From: Streptomyces cinnabarinus | GTDB lineage: Bacteria > Actinomycetota > Actinomycetes > Streptomycetales > Streptomycetaceae | Direction of reading: 5' to 3' | Length of the DNA stretch: 64,000 nucleotides | NCBI RefSeq assembly: GCF_027270315.1 | Contig: NZ_CP114413.1 | Span: forward strand, 6,262,001 to 6,326,000 | In this document: positions 57,675 through 64,000 of the stretch, one piece after another | How the letters are laid out: each line of letters begins with the position of its first letter | Position numbering within the stretch: the first letter of the stretch is position 1 | Translations under genes and position numbers: made by a program | Notes under the pieces: generated by a model | Database searches by the model: none | What the model was told of the DNA's origin: nothing | Seen by the model: the letters and a program-made list of their open reading frames with translations, nothing else

Positions 57675-58154
57675 GTGCGCCGTGCCGTCTGTCCCGGGTC
57701 GTTCGACCCGATCACCAATGGACATCTCGACATCATCGCCCGCGCCTCCAGGCTGTACGACGAGGTGTATGTCGCGGTGATGATCAACCAGTCGAAGAGG
57801 GGCCTGTTCGAGGTCGAGCAGCGGCTCGAACTGATCAGCCGGGTCACCGCCGAGTACGGCAACGTCCGGGTCGAGGCCTTCCACGGCCTCCTCGTCGACT
57901 TCTGCAAGCAGCGCGACATCCCCGCCATCGTCAAGGGCCTGCGCGCGGTCAGCGATTTCGACTACGAGCTTCAGATGGCCCAGATGAACAACGGCCTCTC
58001 GGGTGTCGAGACCCTCTTCGTCCCGACCAACCCGACCTACAGCTTCCTGTCCTCCTCGCTCGTCAAGGAGGTCGCGACGTGGGGCGGCGATGTCTCGCAC
58101 CTGGTGCCGCCCGCCGTGCTGGAAGCCCTGAACGAGCGGCTGCGCAGGGACTGA
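57675..58154 (+). CDS. coaD: Phosphopantetheine adenylyltransferase
   Basis: 159 residues from GTG 57675, with GAGCGAGGGA about 7 nt upstream. An ATG at 57645 overlapping the rsmD stop is possible but would add ten unusual residues. CoaD adenylates 4'-phosphopantetheine in coenzyme A synthesis. Motifs are AVCPGSFDPITNGHLDIIAR with the HxGH-type TNGH, VMINQSKRGLFEVEQRLEL, VKGLRAVSDFDYELQMAQMN and the C-terminal SSSLVKEVATWGGDV. Length equals that of the E. coli enzyme. The next gene starts 58 nt later. Confidence 0.96.
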   Translation: MRRAVCPGSFDPITNGHLDIIARASRLYDEVYVAVMINQSKRGLFEVEQRLELISRVTAEYGNVRVEAFHGLLVDFCKQRDIPAIVKGLRAVSDFDYELQMAQMNNGLSGVETLFVPTNPTYSFLSSSLVKEVATWGGDVSHLVPPAVLEALNERLRRD

Positions 58155-58212
58155 TGGGGCTACAGTCGTCCCGTCCGTCTCCAACACAGCTGTAGAGAGT
58201 GGCGAGCACACG

Positions 58213-59256
58213 ATGGACGTGCAGAAGAAGCTCGACGAGATCGTCGCGGCGGTCTCCAGTGCCCGGTCGATGCCGATGTCGGCCTCGTGCGTGGTCAACC
58301 GCGCCGAGCTGCTCTCGTTGCTCGAAGAGGTCCGCCAGGCCCTGCCCGGCTCCCTCGCGCAGGCCCAGGAGCTGATCGGCGACCGTGACCAGATGGTCGA
58401 GCAGGCCCGCCAGGAGGCCGAGCGGATCATCCAGGGCGCGCACGCCGAGCGCGGCTCGCTGATCTCGGACACGGCGGTCGCCCGCCGCTCCCAGGCCGAG
58501 GGCGACCGGATCCTCGCCGAGGCCCGCAAGGAGGCCGAGGAGGTCCGCGCCGAGGCCGACGACTACGTCGACTCCAAGCTCGCCAACTTCGAGGTCGTCC
58601 TCACCAAGACCCTCGGCTCCGTCGGCCGCGGCCGCGAGAAGCTCCTCGGCACCGGCCCGGGCGTCGACGAGCAGGGCTACGAGGACGAGGACGCCCCCGA
58701 GCGCAGCCACGACCCGGAGACCCTGCGCCGGACCGCCGACGAGTACGTCGACGTCAAGCTCGGCGCCTTCGAGGCGGTGCTCGCCAAGACGCTGGAGGCG
58801 GTCGGCCGCGGTCGCCAGAAGCTGCACGGCCGGATCGCCACCGATGACCTCGGCGCCCTCGGCGACGACCTCAGCACCGTCCAGCACTCCAGTGACGCCG
58901 ACTATCTCGCCGACCTGGCGGCCCTCGCCGAGCGGGACGCCCCGGCCCCGGCCCCGCAGCAGCAGCCCGAACAGCCGGAGTACGCCCCGCAGCAGCCGTC
59001 GTACGACCCCTACGGCGGCTACCAGCAGCCGGCCTACGCCCAGCAGGACCCGTACGGGTACCAGCAGGCGGATCCCTACGCCTACCAGGGCTACGACGCC
59101 CAGCAGGCGGCGTACGACCCGAACCGGATGCCCCAGCAGGGCCAGCAGTCCCCGCAGGGCCAGCAGGGGTACGCCCTCGACGAGACCAGTCTCTTCGACA
59201 CCAGCATGATCAGCGCGGAGCAGTTGCGGGCCTACGAGCAGGGTCGCGGCCAGTAG
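58213..59256 (+). CDS. DivIVA-like coiled-coil protein related to mycobacterial SepIVA, with internal duplication
   Basis: 347 residues from ATG 58213. The N-terminus (DEIVAAVSSARSMPMSASCV, then VNRAELLSLLEEVRQALP) matches, from memory, the start of mycobacterial SepIVA (Rv2927c), which also lies next to yceD, rnc and fpg. A coiled coil covers about 50-115 (QEAERIIQGAHAERGSL, ILAEARKEAEEVRAEADD). A module YVDSKLANFEVVLTKTLGSV with GRGREKLLG (about 117-147) is repeated as YVDVKLGAFEAVLAKTLEAV with GRGRQKLHG (about 177-207). The last 110 residues are a Gln/Pro/Tyr-rich disordered tail (DPYGGYQQPAYAQQDPYGYQ) ending SMISAEQLRAYEQG. It probably acts in septation or polar growth. Confidence 0.85.
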   Translation: MDVQKKLDEIVAAVSSARSMPMSASCVVNRAELLSLLEEVRQALPGSLAQAQELIGDRDQMVEQARQEAERIIQGAHAERGSLISDTAVARRSQAEGDRILAEARKEAEEVRAEADDYVDSKLANFEVVLTKTLGSVGRGREKLLGTGPGVDEQGYEDEDAPERSHDPETLRRTADEYVDVKLGAFEAVLAKTLEAVGRGRQKLHGRIATDDLGALGDDLSTVQHSSDADYLADLAALAERDAPAPAPQQQPEQPEYAPQQPSYDPYGGYQQPAYAQQDPYGYQQADPYAYQGYDAQQAAYDPNRMPQQGQQSPQGQQGYALDETSLFDTSMISAEQLRAYEQGRGQ

Positions 59257-59389
59257 GGGATCCACCGGATTGGGCTGTGAGCGAAAGGTCCAGTATCCTG
59301 GCTCTTCGGTCGCGCGTACGTCCGCGATCAACGCTGCCCGGGGACACCGAGGGCGGCGTCCCTCTGAGCTGAGAAGATCGAAAGCAGGA

Positions 59390-60040
59390 ATGGCTCTGAA
59401 CGCCCGCCTCGACCACCGCAACCCGCTCGTGTTCGACACACACGAGCTGGGGCGGCGTCCTGGCGCGCTCCAGCGCCTGAACCGCTCGATCGAAGCGCCC
59501 AAGGACCTCGGTCTGAAGGACGTCATCGAAGTGCCGGAAGGCGCCCCGATGGAGCTCGACCTCCGCCTTGAGTCGGTCATGGAAGGGGTGCTTGTCACAG
59601 GCACCGCCCGTGCACAGGCCAAGGGGGAGTGCGTAAGGTGTCTGGAGCCGCTTCAGCTCGACGTCGAAGCGGACTTCCAGGAGATGTTCTCGTACCCCGA
59701 CGCCGACGAGCGGGGCCGCCCCAAGGCGGAACCCGACGACGACGCCGAGGACGACGAGGACAGGCTCTTCATCGAGGACGGCCTGTTCGACCTCGAACCC
59801 GTGCTGCGCGATGCGGTGGTGCTCGCACTGCCGATGCAGCCGGTGTGCCAGGAAGACTGCCCAGGTCTGTGCGCCGAGTGCGGCGCGCGCCTCGCGGACG
59901 ACCCGGACCACCACCATGACGCCGTCGACATCCGATGGGCGGCATTGCAGGGACTCGCCGGTTCACTCGGAGACGGCGAGAAGGACGAGATGAGCGGCGC
60001 CGAAGCGGAAGCGGGCGTCGACGAGAAGCAGGAGAAGTAG
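59390..60040 (+). CDS. YceD/DUF177 family protein
   Basis: 216 residues from ATG 59390, with CAGGAA upstream. The family (DUF177, also called YceD) is nearly always encoded just before rpmF, as here (2 nt gap), and has been linked to 23S rRNA accumulation. Visible features are PLVFDTHELGRRPGALQRLN, KGECVRCLEPLQLDVEADFQ, FSYPDADE and a cysteine cluster VCQEDCPGLCAECGARL that could bind zinc. An acidic insert (DDDAEDDEDRLFIEDG) lies between. The C-terminal tail is acidic and probably unstructured. Confidence 0.93.
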   Translation: MALNARLDHRNPLVFDTHELGRRPGALQRLNRSIEAPKDLGLKDVIEVPEGAPMELDLRLESVMEGVLVTGTARAQAKGECVRCLEPLQLDVEADFQEMFSYPDADERGRPKAEPDDDAEDDEDRLFIEDGLFDLEPVLRDAVVLALPMQPVCQEDCPGLCAECGARLADDPDHHHDAVDIRWAALQGLAGSLGDGEKDEMSGAEAEAGVDEKQEK

Positions 60041-60042
60041 CC

Positions 60043-60216
60043 GTGGCTGTTCCGAAGCGGAAGATGTCGCGCAGCAACACGCGCCACCGCCGGTCGCAGT
60101 GGAAGGCTGCGGTCACCCCCCTGGTTGCGTGCGAGCGCTGCCACGAGCCCAAGCAGCAGCACATCGCGTGCCCGTCTTGCGGCACCTACAACAAGCGCCA
60201 GGTCCTCGAGGTCTGA
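60043..60216 (+). CDS. rpmF: 50S ribosomal protein L32, zinc-ribbon type
   Basis: 57 residues from GTG 60043, with GGAGAAG overlapping the yceD end. AVPKRKMSRSNTRHRRSQWK is the standard L32 start. CERCHEPKQQHIACPSCG gives two CxxC pairs that bind zinc (C+ form). It lies between yceD and rnc, the conserved bacterial order. rnc starts 19 nt after its stop. Confidence 0.97.
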   Translation: MAVPKRKMSRSNTRHRRSQWKAAVTPLVACERCHEPKQQHIACPSCGTYNKRQVLEV

Positions 60217-60235
60217 GCGGCTGGTGAGAGGCACT

Positions 60236-61015
60236 GTGTCCACGCCGAAGAAAAACTCTGCGGAGACCACGGCCTCGTCCCACACGCTGTTGGAAGGGCG
60301 GCTCGGCTACAAGGTCGAGTCCGCCCTTCTGGTGCGTGCGCTGACCCACCGTTCGTACGCGTACGAGAACGGCGGTCTGCCGACCAACGAGCGCTTGGAG
60401 TTCCTCGGGGACTCCGTCCTCGGCCTCGTGGTCACGGACACGCTGTACCGCACCCACCCCGATCTGCCCGAGGGCCAGCTGGCCAAGCTGCGGGCCGCGG
60501 TGGTCAATTCGCGTGCGCTGGCGGAGGTCAGCCGCGGGCTCGACCTGGGTTCCTTCATCCGGCTGGGCCGTGGTGAAGAGGGCACGGGCGGCCGGGACAA
60601 GGCGTCCATCCTCGCCGACACCCTGGAAGCGGTGATCGGCGCGGTCTATCTCGACCAGGGCCTGGACTCTGCGGCGGAGCTGGTGCACCGCCTGTTCGAC
60701 CCCCTGATCGAGAAGTCCTCGAATCTGGGAGCCGGCCTGGACTGGAAGACCAGTCTCCAGGAGCTCACCGCGACCGAGGGGCTCGGTGTGCCCGAGTACC
60801 TGGTCACGGAGACCGGCCCCGATCACGAGAAGACCTTCACTGCTGCCGCCCGCGTCGGAGGCGTCTCGTACGGCACCGGCACCGGCCGCAGCAAGAAGGA
60901 GGCGGAGCAGCAGGCCGCCGAGTCCGCCTGGCGGTCCATCCGGGCCGCGGCGGACGAGCGCGCCAAGGAGGCAGCCGCGGCAGCGGAGGCCGACGAGGCG
61001 TCCGCCTCCGCCTAG
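60236..61015 (+). CDS. rnc: Ribonuclease III
   Basis: 259 residues from GTG 60236 (MSTPKKNSAETTASSH), with GAGAGG upstream; GTG 60224 would add four residues. It cleaves double-stranded RNA; in S. coelicolor it is known as AbsB and affects antibiotic production globally. The signature is ERLEFLGDSVLGLVV (metal-binding Glu and Asp), with RALTHRSYAYENGG before it and DTLEAVIGAVYLDQG after it. The double-stranded RNA-binding domain covers about 170-240 (DWKTSLQELTATEGLG, FTAAARVGGVSYGTGTGRSK, EAEQQAAESAW). An Ala/Glu-rich tail follows. A terminator separates it from mutM. Confidence 0.96.
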   Translation: MSTPKKNSAETTASSHTLLEGRLGYKVESALLVRALTHRSYAYENGGLPTNERLEFLGDSVLGLVVTDTLYRTHPDLPEGQLAKLRAAVVNSRALAEVSRGLDLGSFIRLGRGEEGTGGRDKASILADTLEAVIGAVYLDQGLDSAAELVHRLFDPLIEKSSNLGAGLDWKTSLQELTATEGLGVPEYLVTETGPDHEKTFTAAARVGGVSYGTGTGRSKKEAEQQAAESAWRSIRAAADERAKEAAAAAEADEASASA

Positions 61016-61045
61016 GGCAAGTTTCACGCCCTACGAGTAGCAACC

Positions 61046-61080
61046 CGAGCGCCCGCACCCGTACCCGGGGCGGGCGCTCG
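61046..61080 (+). terminator. Terminator between rnc and mutM
   Basis: CGAGCGCCCGC (61046-61056) pairs perfectly with GCGGGCGCTCG (61070-61080). It lies 30 nt past the rnc stop and just upstream of the mutM ribosome-binding site. Confidence 0.75.
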
Positions 61081-61110
61081 GCTCATACACCGGCTTGTAC
61101 GGGGGATGCC

Positions 61111-61971
61111 ATGCCCGAGTTGCCCGAGGTCGAGGTCGTCCGGCGCGGTCTGGAGCGATGGGTCGCCCATCGCACGGTCGCCGACGCCGAGGTGCTGCAC
61201 CCGCGTGCCGTCCGCCGTCACATCGCGGGCGCGGACGACTTCACGCACCGGCTCAAGGGCCACCGCATCGGAGTTCCGAGCCGCCGCGGCAAGTACCTGT
61301 GGCTGCCGCTGGAGGACACGAACCAGTCGGTCCTGGCCCACCTCGGCATGAGCGGTCAGCTGCTGGTGCAGCCGCACGAGGCCCCGGCCGAGAAGCATCT
61401 GCGCATCCGGGTCCGCTTCGCCGACGCCCTCGGCACCGAGCTGCGGTTCGTCGACCAACGCACCTTCGGCGGACTGTCGTTGCACGACAACACCCCCGAG
61501 GGACTGCCGGACGTCATCGCGCACATCGCCCGCGACCCCCTCGACCCGCTCTTCGACGACGAGGCGTTCCACCAGGCGCTGCGCCGCAAGCGGACCACCA
61601 TCAAACGGGCCCTGCTCGACCAGTCGTTGATCAGCGGCGTCGGCAACATCTACGCGGACGAGGCCCTTTGGCGCACCCGCCTGCACTACGACCGCCCGAC
61701 GGCGACCTTCACCCGCCCGCGCAGCCTCGAACTCCTGGGCCACGTAAGGGATGTGATGAACGCGGCCCTCGCGGTGGGCGGCACCAGCTTCGACAGCCTG
61801 TATGTCAACGTCAACGGCGAGTCGGGCTACTTCGACCGGTCCCTGGACGCGTACGGCCGTGAGGGCCTGCCGTGCAAGAGGTGCGGTACGCCGATGCGCC
61901 GGCGGCCGTGGATGAACCGGTCGAGCTACTTCTGCCCGAAGTGTCAGCGGGCGCCGCGGGTCTCGTCGTAG
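61111..61971 (+). CDS. mutM: Formamidopyrimidine-DNA glycosylase
   Basis: 286 residues from ATG 61111. MutM removes 8-oxoguanine and formamidopyrimidines through the N-terminal proline. The start MPELPEVEVVRRGLE gives catalytic Pro2 and Glu3. RGKYLWLPL, LAHLGMSGQLLVQP, FVDQRTFGGLSL and LISGVGNIYADEALWRTRLH are family motifs. The C-terminal zinc finger is CKRCGTPMRRRPWMNRSSYF followed by CPKCQ. Its final 28 nt overlap the end of the convergent HxlR gene. Confidence 0.96.
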   Translation: MPELPEVEVVRRGLERWVAHRTVADAEVLHPRAVRRHIAGADDFTHRLKGHRIGVPSRRGKYLWLPLEDTNQSVLAHLGMSGQLLVQPHEAPAEKHLRIRVRFADALGTELRFVDQRTFGGLSLHDNTPEGLPDVIAHIARDPLDPLFDDEAFHQALRRKRTTIKRALLDQSLISGVGNIYADEALWRTRLHYDRPTATFTRPRSLELLGHVRDVMNAALAVGGTSFDSLYVNVNGESGYFDRSLDAYGREGLPCKRCGTPMRRRPWMNRSSYFCPKCQRAPRVSS

Positions 61972-62345
61972 CGTCCGCGTGCCGCGAGCACGTCGTCCAT
62001 GCGGCCCTCCAGGAAGTGGATGAGGCCGAGCAGCCGGGTGGCCACCTCGTGGCCCAGCGGCGTCAGCTCGTAGTCCACGCGGGGCGGGTTGGTCGGCTGG
62101 GCCTCGCGCAGCACCAGGCCGTCGCGCTCCAGCGCGTGCAGGGTCTGGGACAGCATCTTCTCGCTCACGCCGTCGATGCGTCGGCGCAGCTCGTTGAAGC
62201 GCAGCGACCCGTCGTGCAGAGCGCCGAGCGTGAGCGCGCCCCAGCGACCCGTGACGTGCTCCAGCGTGCCGCGCGAGGGGCACACCTTCGCGAACACGTT
62301 GTACGGCAGGTCCTGCTCCGCCGTGCGCTCCTGTGCGATGTCCAT
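61944..62345 (-). CDS. HxlR-family transcriptional regulator
   Basis: 133 residues from ATG 62345. The winged helix shows the HxlR pattern: NVFAKVCPSRGTLEHVTGRW, LTLGALHDGSLRFNELRRRI, GVSEKMLSQTLHALERDGLV and YELTPLGHEVATRL. The single cysteine (VCPSRG) could be redox-active, as in several HxlR proteins. It is divergent from an MFS exporter gene, and the space between (62346-62546) holds 2.6 tandem copies of a 17-bp repeat next to its start. Control of the exporter is therefore likely. Its 3' end overlaps mutM by 28 nt. Confidence 0.9.
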   Translation of the reverse strand: MDIAQERTAEQDLPYNVFAKVCPSRGTLEHVTGRWGALTLGALHDGSLRFNELRRRIDGVSEKMLSQTLHALERDGLVLREAQPTNPPRVDYELTPLGHEVATRLLGLIHFLEGRMDDVLAARGRYDETRGAR

Positions 62346-62364
62346 GCCCGAAGCGTACCCGCAC

Positions 62365-62408
62365 ACAGCGCTGCCCCGTGGACAGCGCTGCCCCGTGGAC
62401 AGCGCTGG
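62365..62408. repeat. 17-bp tandem repeat between hxlR-like and MFS genes
   Basis: ACAGCGCTGCCCCGTGG occurs at 62365-62381 and 62382-62398, followed by a partial copy ACAGCGCTGG at 62399-62408. Each unit contains the palindrome AGCGCT. It lies 20 nt upstream of the HxlR start. Confidence 0.65.
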
Positions 62409-62546
62409 CCAGGAGTTAGCCCACCCCGGTGGTTCACCCTCGCGGGGTGAGGTGACGCCGTCCGGCACGGCGGAGCCTTTGCGTGGGCAGGCCGAGACGG
62501 GCCCCTGCCCACGCCCTTGCTGCCCGAGGGGACCGGGAGGCGACAC

Positions 62547-63929
62547 GTGGTCGGGACGGCAGAGCCGAGGCGGACGACGGGACGCGGGCAGGTGCTGGCC
62601 GCGCTGGCCCTGGCCCAGTTCATCTGCAGTTTCGCCGGCTCCAACATGAACGTGATGATCAACGACATCAGCGAGGACCTGGACACCAGCGTCCAGGGCG
62701 TGCAGGTGGCGATCACCGTGTTCCTGCTGGTCATGGCGGCATTCATGATCCCCGGCGGCAAACTGACCGACCGTTTCGGCCGCAAGCGCTGCTTCCTGAC
62801 CGGCCTCGTCGTCTACGCCATCGGCGCCCTGCTGAGCGCGGTGGCACCGGGGCTCGGAGTGCTGATCCTCGGCAACTCGATCCTCGAAGGCATCGGCACC
62901 GCGCTGCTCATCCCGCCCGTCTACATCCTGGCGACCCTCCTCTACCCGGAGGTGACCTCCAGGGCCCGTGCCTTCGGGGTCATCATGGCGCTGGGCGGGA
63001 TCGGCGCCGCCGCCGGCCCGCTGATCGGCGGGCTCATCACGACCGGGATCAGCTGGCGGGCGGCCTTCGTGTTCCAGGCCCTCGTCATCGCGGTGATCGT
63101 CGTCCTCAGCCTGCGCATGGACGACCCGCTGCCCGCCGATCCGACCCGCACCTTCGATGTCTTCGGTGCCGTACTCTCCGCCGCCGGGCTGATCCTCGTC
63201 GTCATGGGCATCCTGGCCGCCGACGACAACGTCTGGCTCATGATCGCCCTGCTGCTCCTGGGCGCGGCGGTGCTGCTGTGGTTCTTCCAGACCGTGCGCG
63301 CCAAGGAGGCGGCGGGCAAGGAGCCGCTCCTGTCGCTCAGCCTGTTCGCCAACCGCACCTCGAACCTCGGCCTCATCACCCAGAACGTGCAGTGGCTGAT
63401 GCTCATGGGCACGTCCTTCACGGTGGCGGCCTACCTCCAGGTCGTCCGCCATTACGACGCCATCGAGACCGGCGTCGTCTTCACCGCGGCCACGCTCGGG
63501 CTGCTGCTGACGTCACTGGCCGCCGAGCGGCTCGCCGAGCGGTACAGCCAGCGCACGCTCATCATGACCGGCTTCGCCGCGTGCATGGTCGGCGTGGTCG
63601 CCCTGATCACCCTGGTCGCCGCCTACTCGACCGCCTGGGCGTTCGTCCCCGGACTCCTGCTGATCGGACTGGGCCTGGGCGTGATGCTGACCCCGTCCGT
63701 CAACGTCGTGCAGTCGAGCTTCCCGGAGGAGCGCCAGGGCGAGATCTCTGGCCTCTCCCGCAGCGTCTCGAACCTCGGCTCCTCCTTCGGCACCGCCATC
63801 GCCGGCACCATCCTGGTCTCCGGCCTCACCAAGGGCGCCTACGCCGCCGCGATGATCACGCTGGCCGCCCTGAGCCTCATCGGCCTCACCGCGGCAGCGC
63901 GCCTGCCCGCACGGATCGAGGCACGGTAG
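62547..63929 (+). CDS. MFS transporter, DHA2 (14-TMS) type
   Basis: 460 residues from GTG 62547, with GGGAGG 6 nt upstream; longer readings lack a ribosome-binding site. The membrane segments number about 13-14, the drug/proton antiporter DHA2 pattern. Motif A is GGKLTDRFGRKRCFLTG after TM2, and GVIMALGGIGAAAGPLIGGL is the motif C-like stretch in TM5. The C-terminal half contains LLIGLGLGVMLTPSVN and SGLSRSVSNLGSSFGTAIAG. It probably exports a toxic compound or drug under the divergent HxlR regulator. The substrate cannot be predicted. The last 71 bases of the window hold no gene that I can support. Confidence 0.92.
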   Translation: MVGTAEPRRTTGRGQVLAALALAQFICSFAGSNMNVMINDISEDLDTSVQGVQVAITVFLLVMAAFMIPGGKLTDRFGRKRCFLTGLVVYAIGALLSAVAPGLGVLILGNSILEGIGTALLIPPVYILATLLYPEVTSRARAFGVIMALGGIGAAAGPLIGGLITTGISWRAAFVFQALVIAVIVVLSLRMDDPLPADPTRTFDVFGAVLSAAGLILVVMGILAADDNVWLMIALLLLGAAVLLWFFQTVRAKEAAGKEPLLSLSLFANRTSNLGLITQNVQWLMLMGTSFTVAAYLQVVRHYDAIETGVVFTAATLGLLLTSLAAERLAERYSQRTLIMTGFAACMVGVVALITLVAAYSTAWAFVPGLLLIGLGLGVMLTPSVNVVQSSFPEERQGEISGLSRSVSNLGSSFGTAIAGTILVSGLTKGAYAAAMITLAALSLIGLTAAARLPARIEAR

Positions 63930-64000
63930 AGCGGATTTGGCGCGCGGCCGATCGACTCAGCTGTGATCGATCCACTCGCTGAGTCTGATCCTCACCTGGT

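Noticed and set aside
63930..64000. ACTCAG...CTGAGT arms at the right edge as a terminator
   Set aside because: The arms are short and far apart, and the sequence is cut by the window edge; not enough to call.

Overview
The window is high-GC DNA with strong third-position GC bias, many GTG starts, several TTG starts, and long false frames opposite real genes. It carries a conservon pair, an HU protein with a lysine-rich tail, AccB/AccE and only one TTA codon in the recognised genes. This points to a Streptomyces chromosome. The order ureC - cimA - accB/accE - two conservons - gltX - ndgR - leuCD - hupS - cofC - plsC - gpsA - ddl - thiL - thiD - rpmB - recG - rsmD - coaD - yceD - rpmF - rnc - mutM matches, from memory, the core region around SCO5525-SCO5573 of S. 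coelicolor. I see no insertion sequence, integrase, phage gene or CRISPR array.

Layout. 1-5.0 kb holds the end of a divergent urease (beta end and alpha subunit), an agmatine deiminase, a TetR regulator, and a secreted beta-propeller protein with the only TTA codon. 5.1-6.9 kb holds citramalate synthase behind a leader that looks like a transcription attenuator. 6.9-18 kb is an accessory block of mostly secreted proteins: GH30 and GH3 glycosidases (divergent), a glycine-rich membrane protein, a trypsin, YdeI-like and YceI proteins, and a PL8 polysaccharide lyase. 18.2-20 kb holds the acyl-CoA carboxylase beta and epsilon subunits. 20.2-30.6 kb holds two complete cvnABCD conservons in tandem on the minus strand. 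31.2-34.5 kb holds a small ORF, an FAH-family hydrolase, gltX and a HAD phosphatase. 34.6-35.1 kb is a five-gene Gln/Glu tRNA array. 35.1-36.4 kb is a MerR/DUF4188 divergent pair with a visible operator. 36.4-39.4 kb is ndgR divergent from leuCD. 39.6-49.8 kb holds hupS, F420, phospholipid, cell-wall and thiamine genes, rpmB and a DAK-domain kinase. 49.8-54.6 kb is a two-gene operon of an Hsp90-like ATPase and a large TPR protein. 54.7-62 kb is the recG-to-mutM DNA repair, CoA, division and RNA-processing block. The window ends with an HxlR regulator divergent from an MFS exporter.

How the genes work together. cimA (isoleucine route) and ndgR-leuCD (leucine route) are branched-chain amino acid functions, each with a plausible regulatory leader or operator. 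AccB/AccE supply malonyl- and methylmalonyl-CoA. The conservons are membrane sensor-kinase/GTPase complexes. rpmB and rpmF encode zinc-ribbon ribosomal proteins. The least-explained unit is the Hsp90-like/TPR operon, whose start and stop codons overlap and whose partners resemble a eukaryotic Hsp90/TPR-cochaperone pair. I consider it the best candidate for an undescribed system here.
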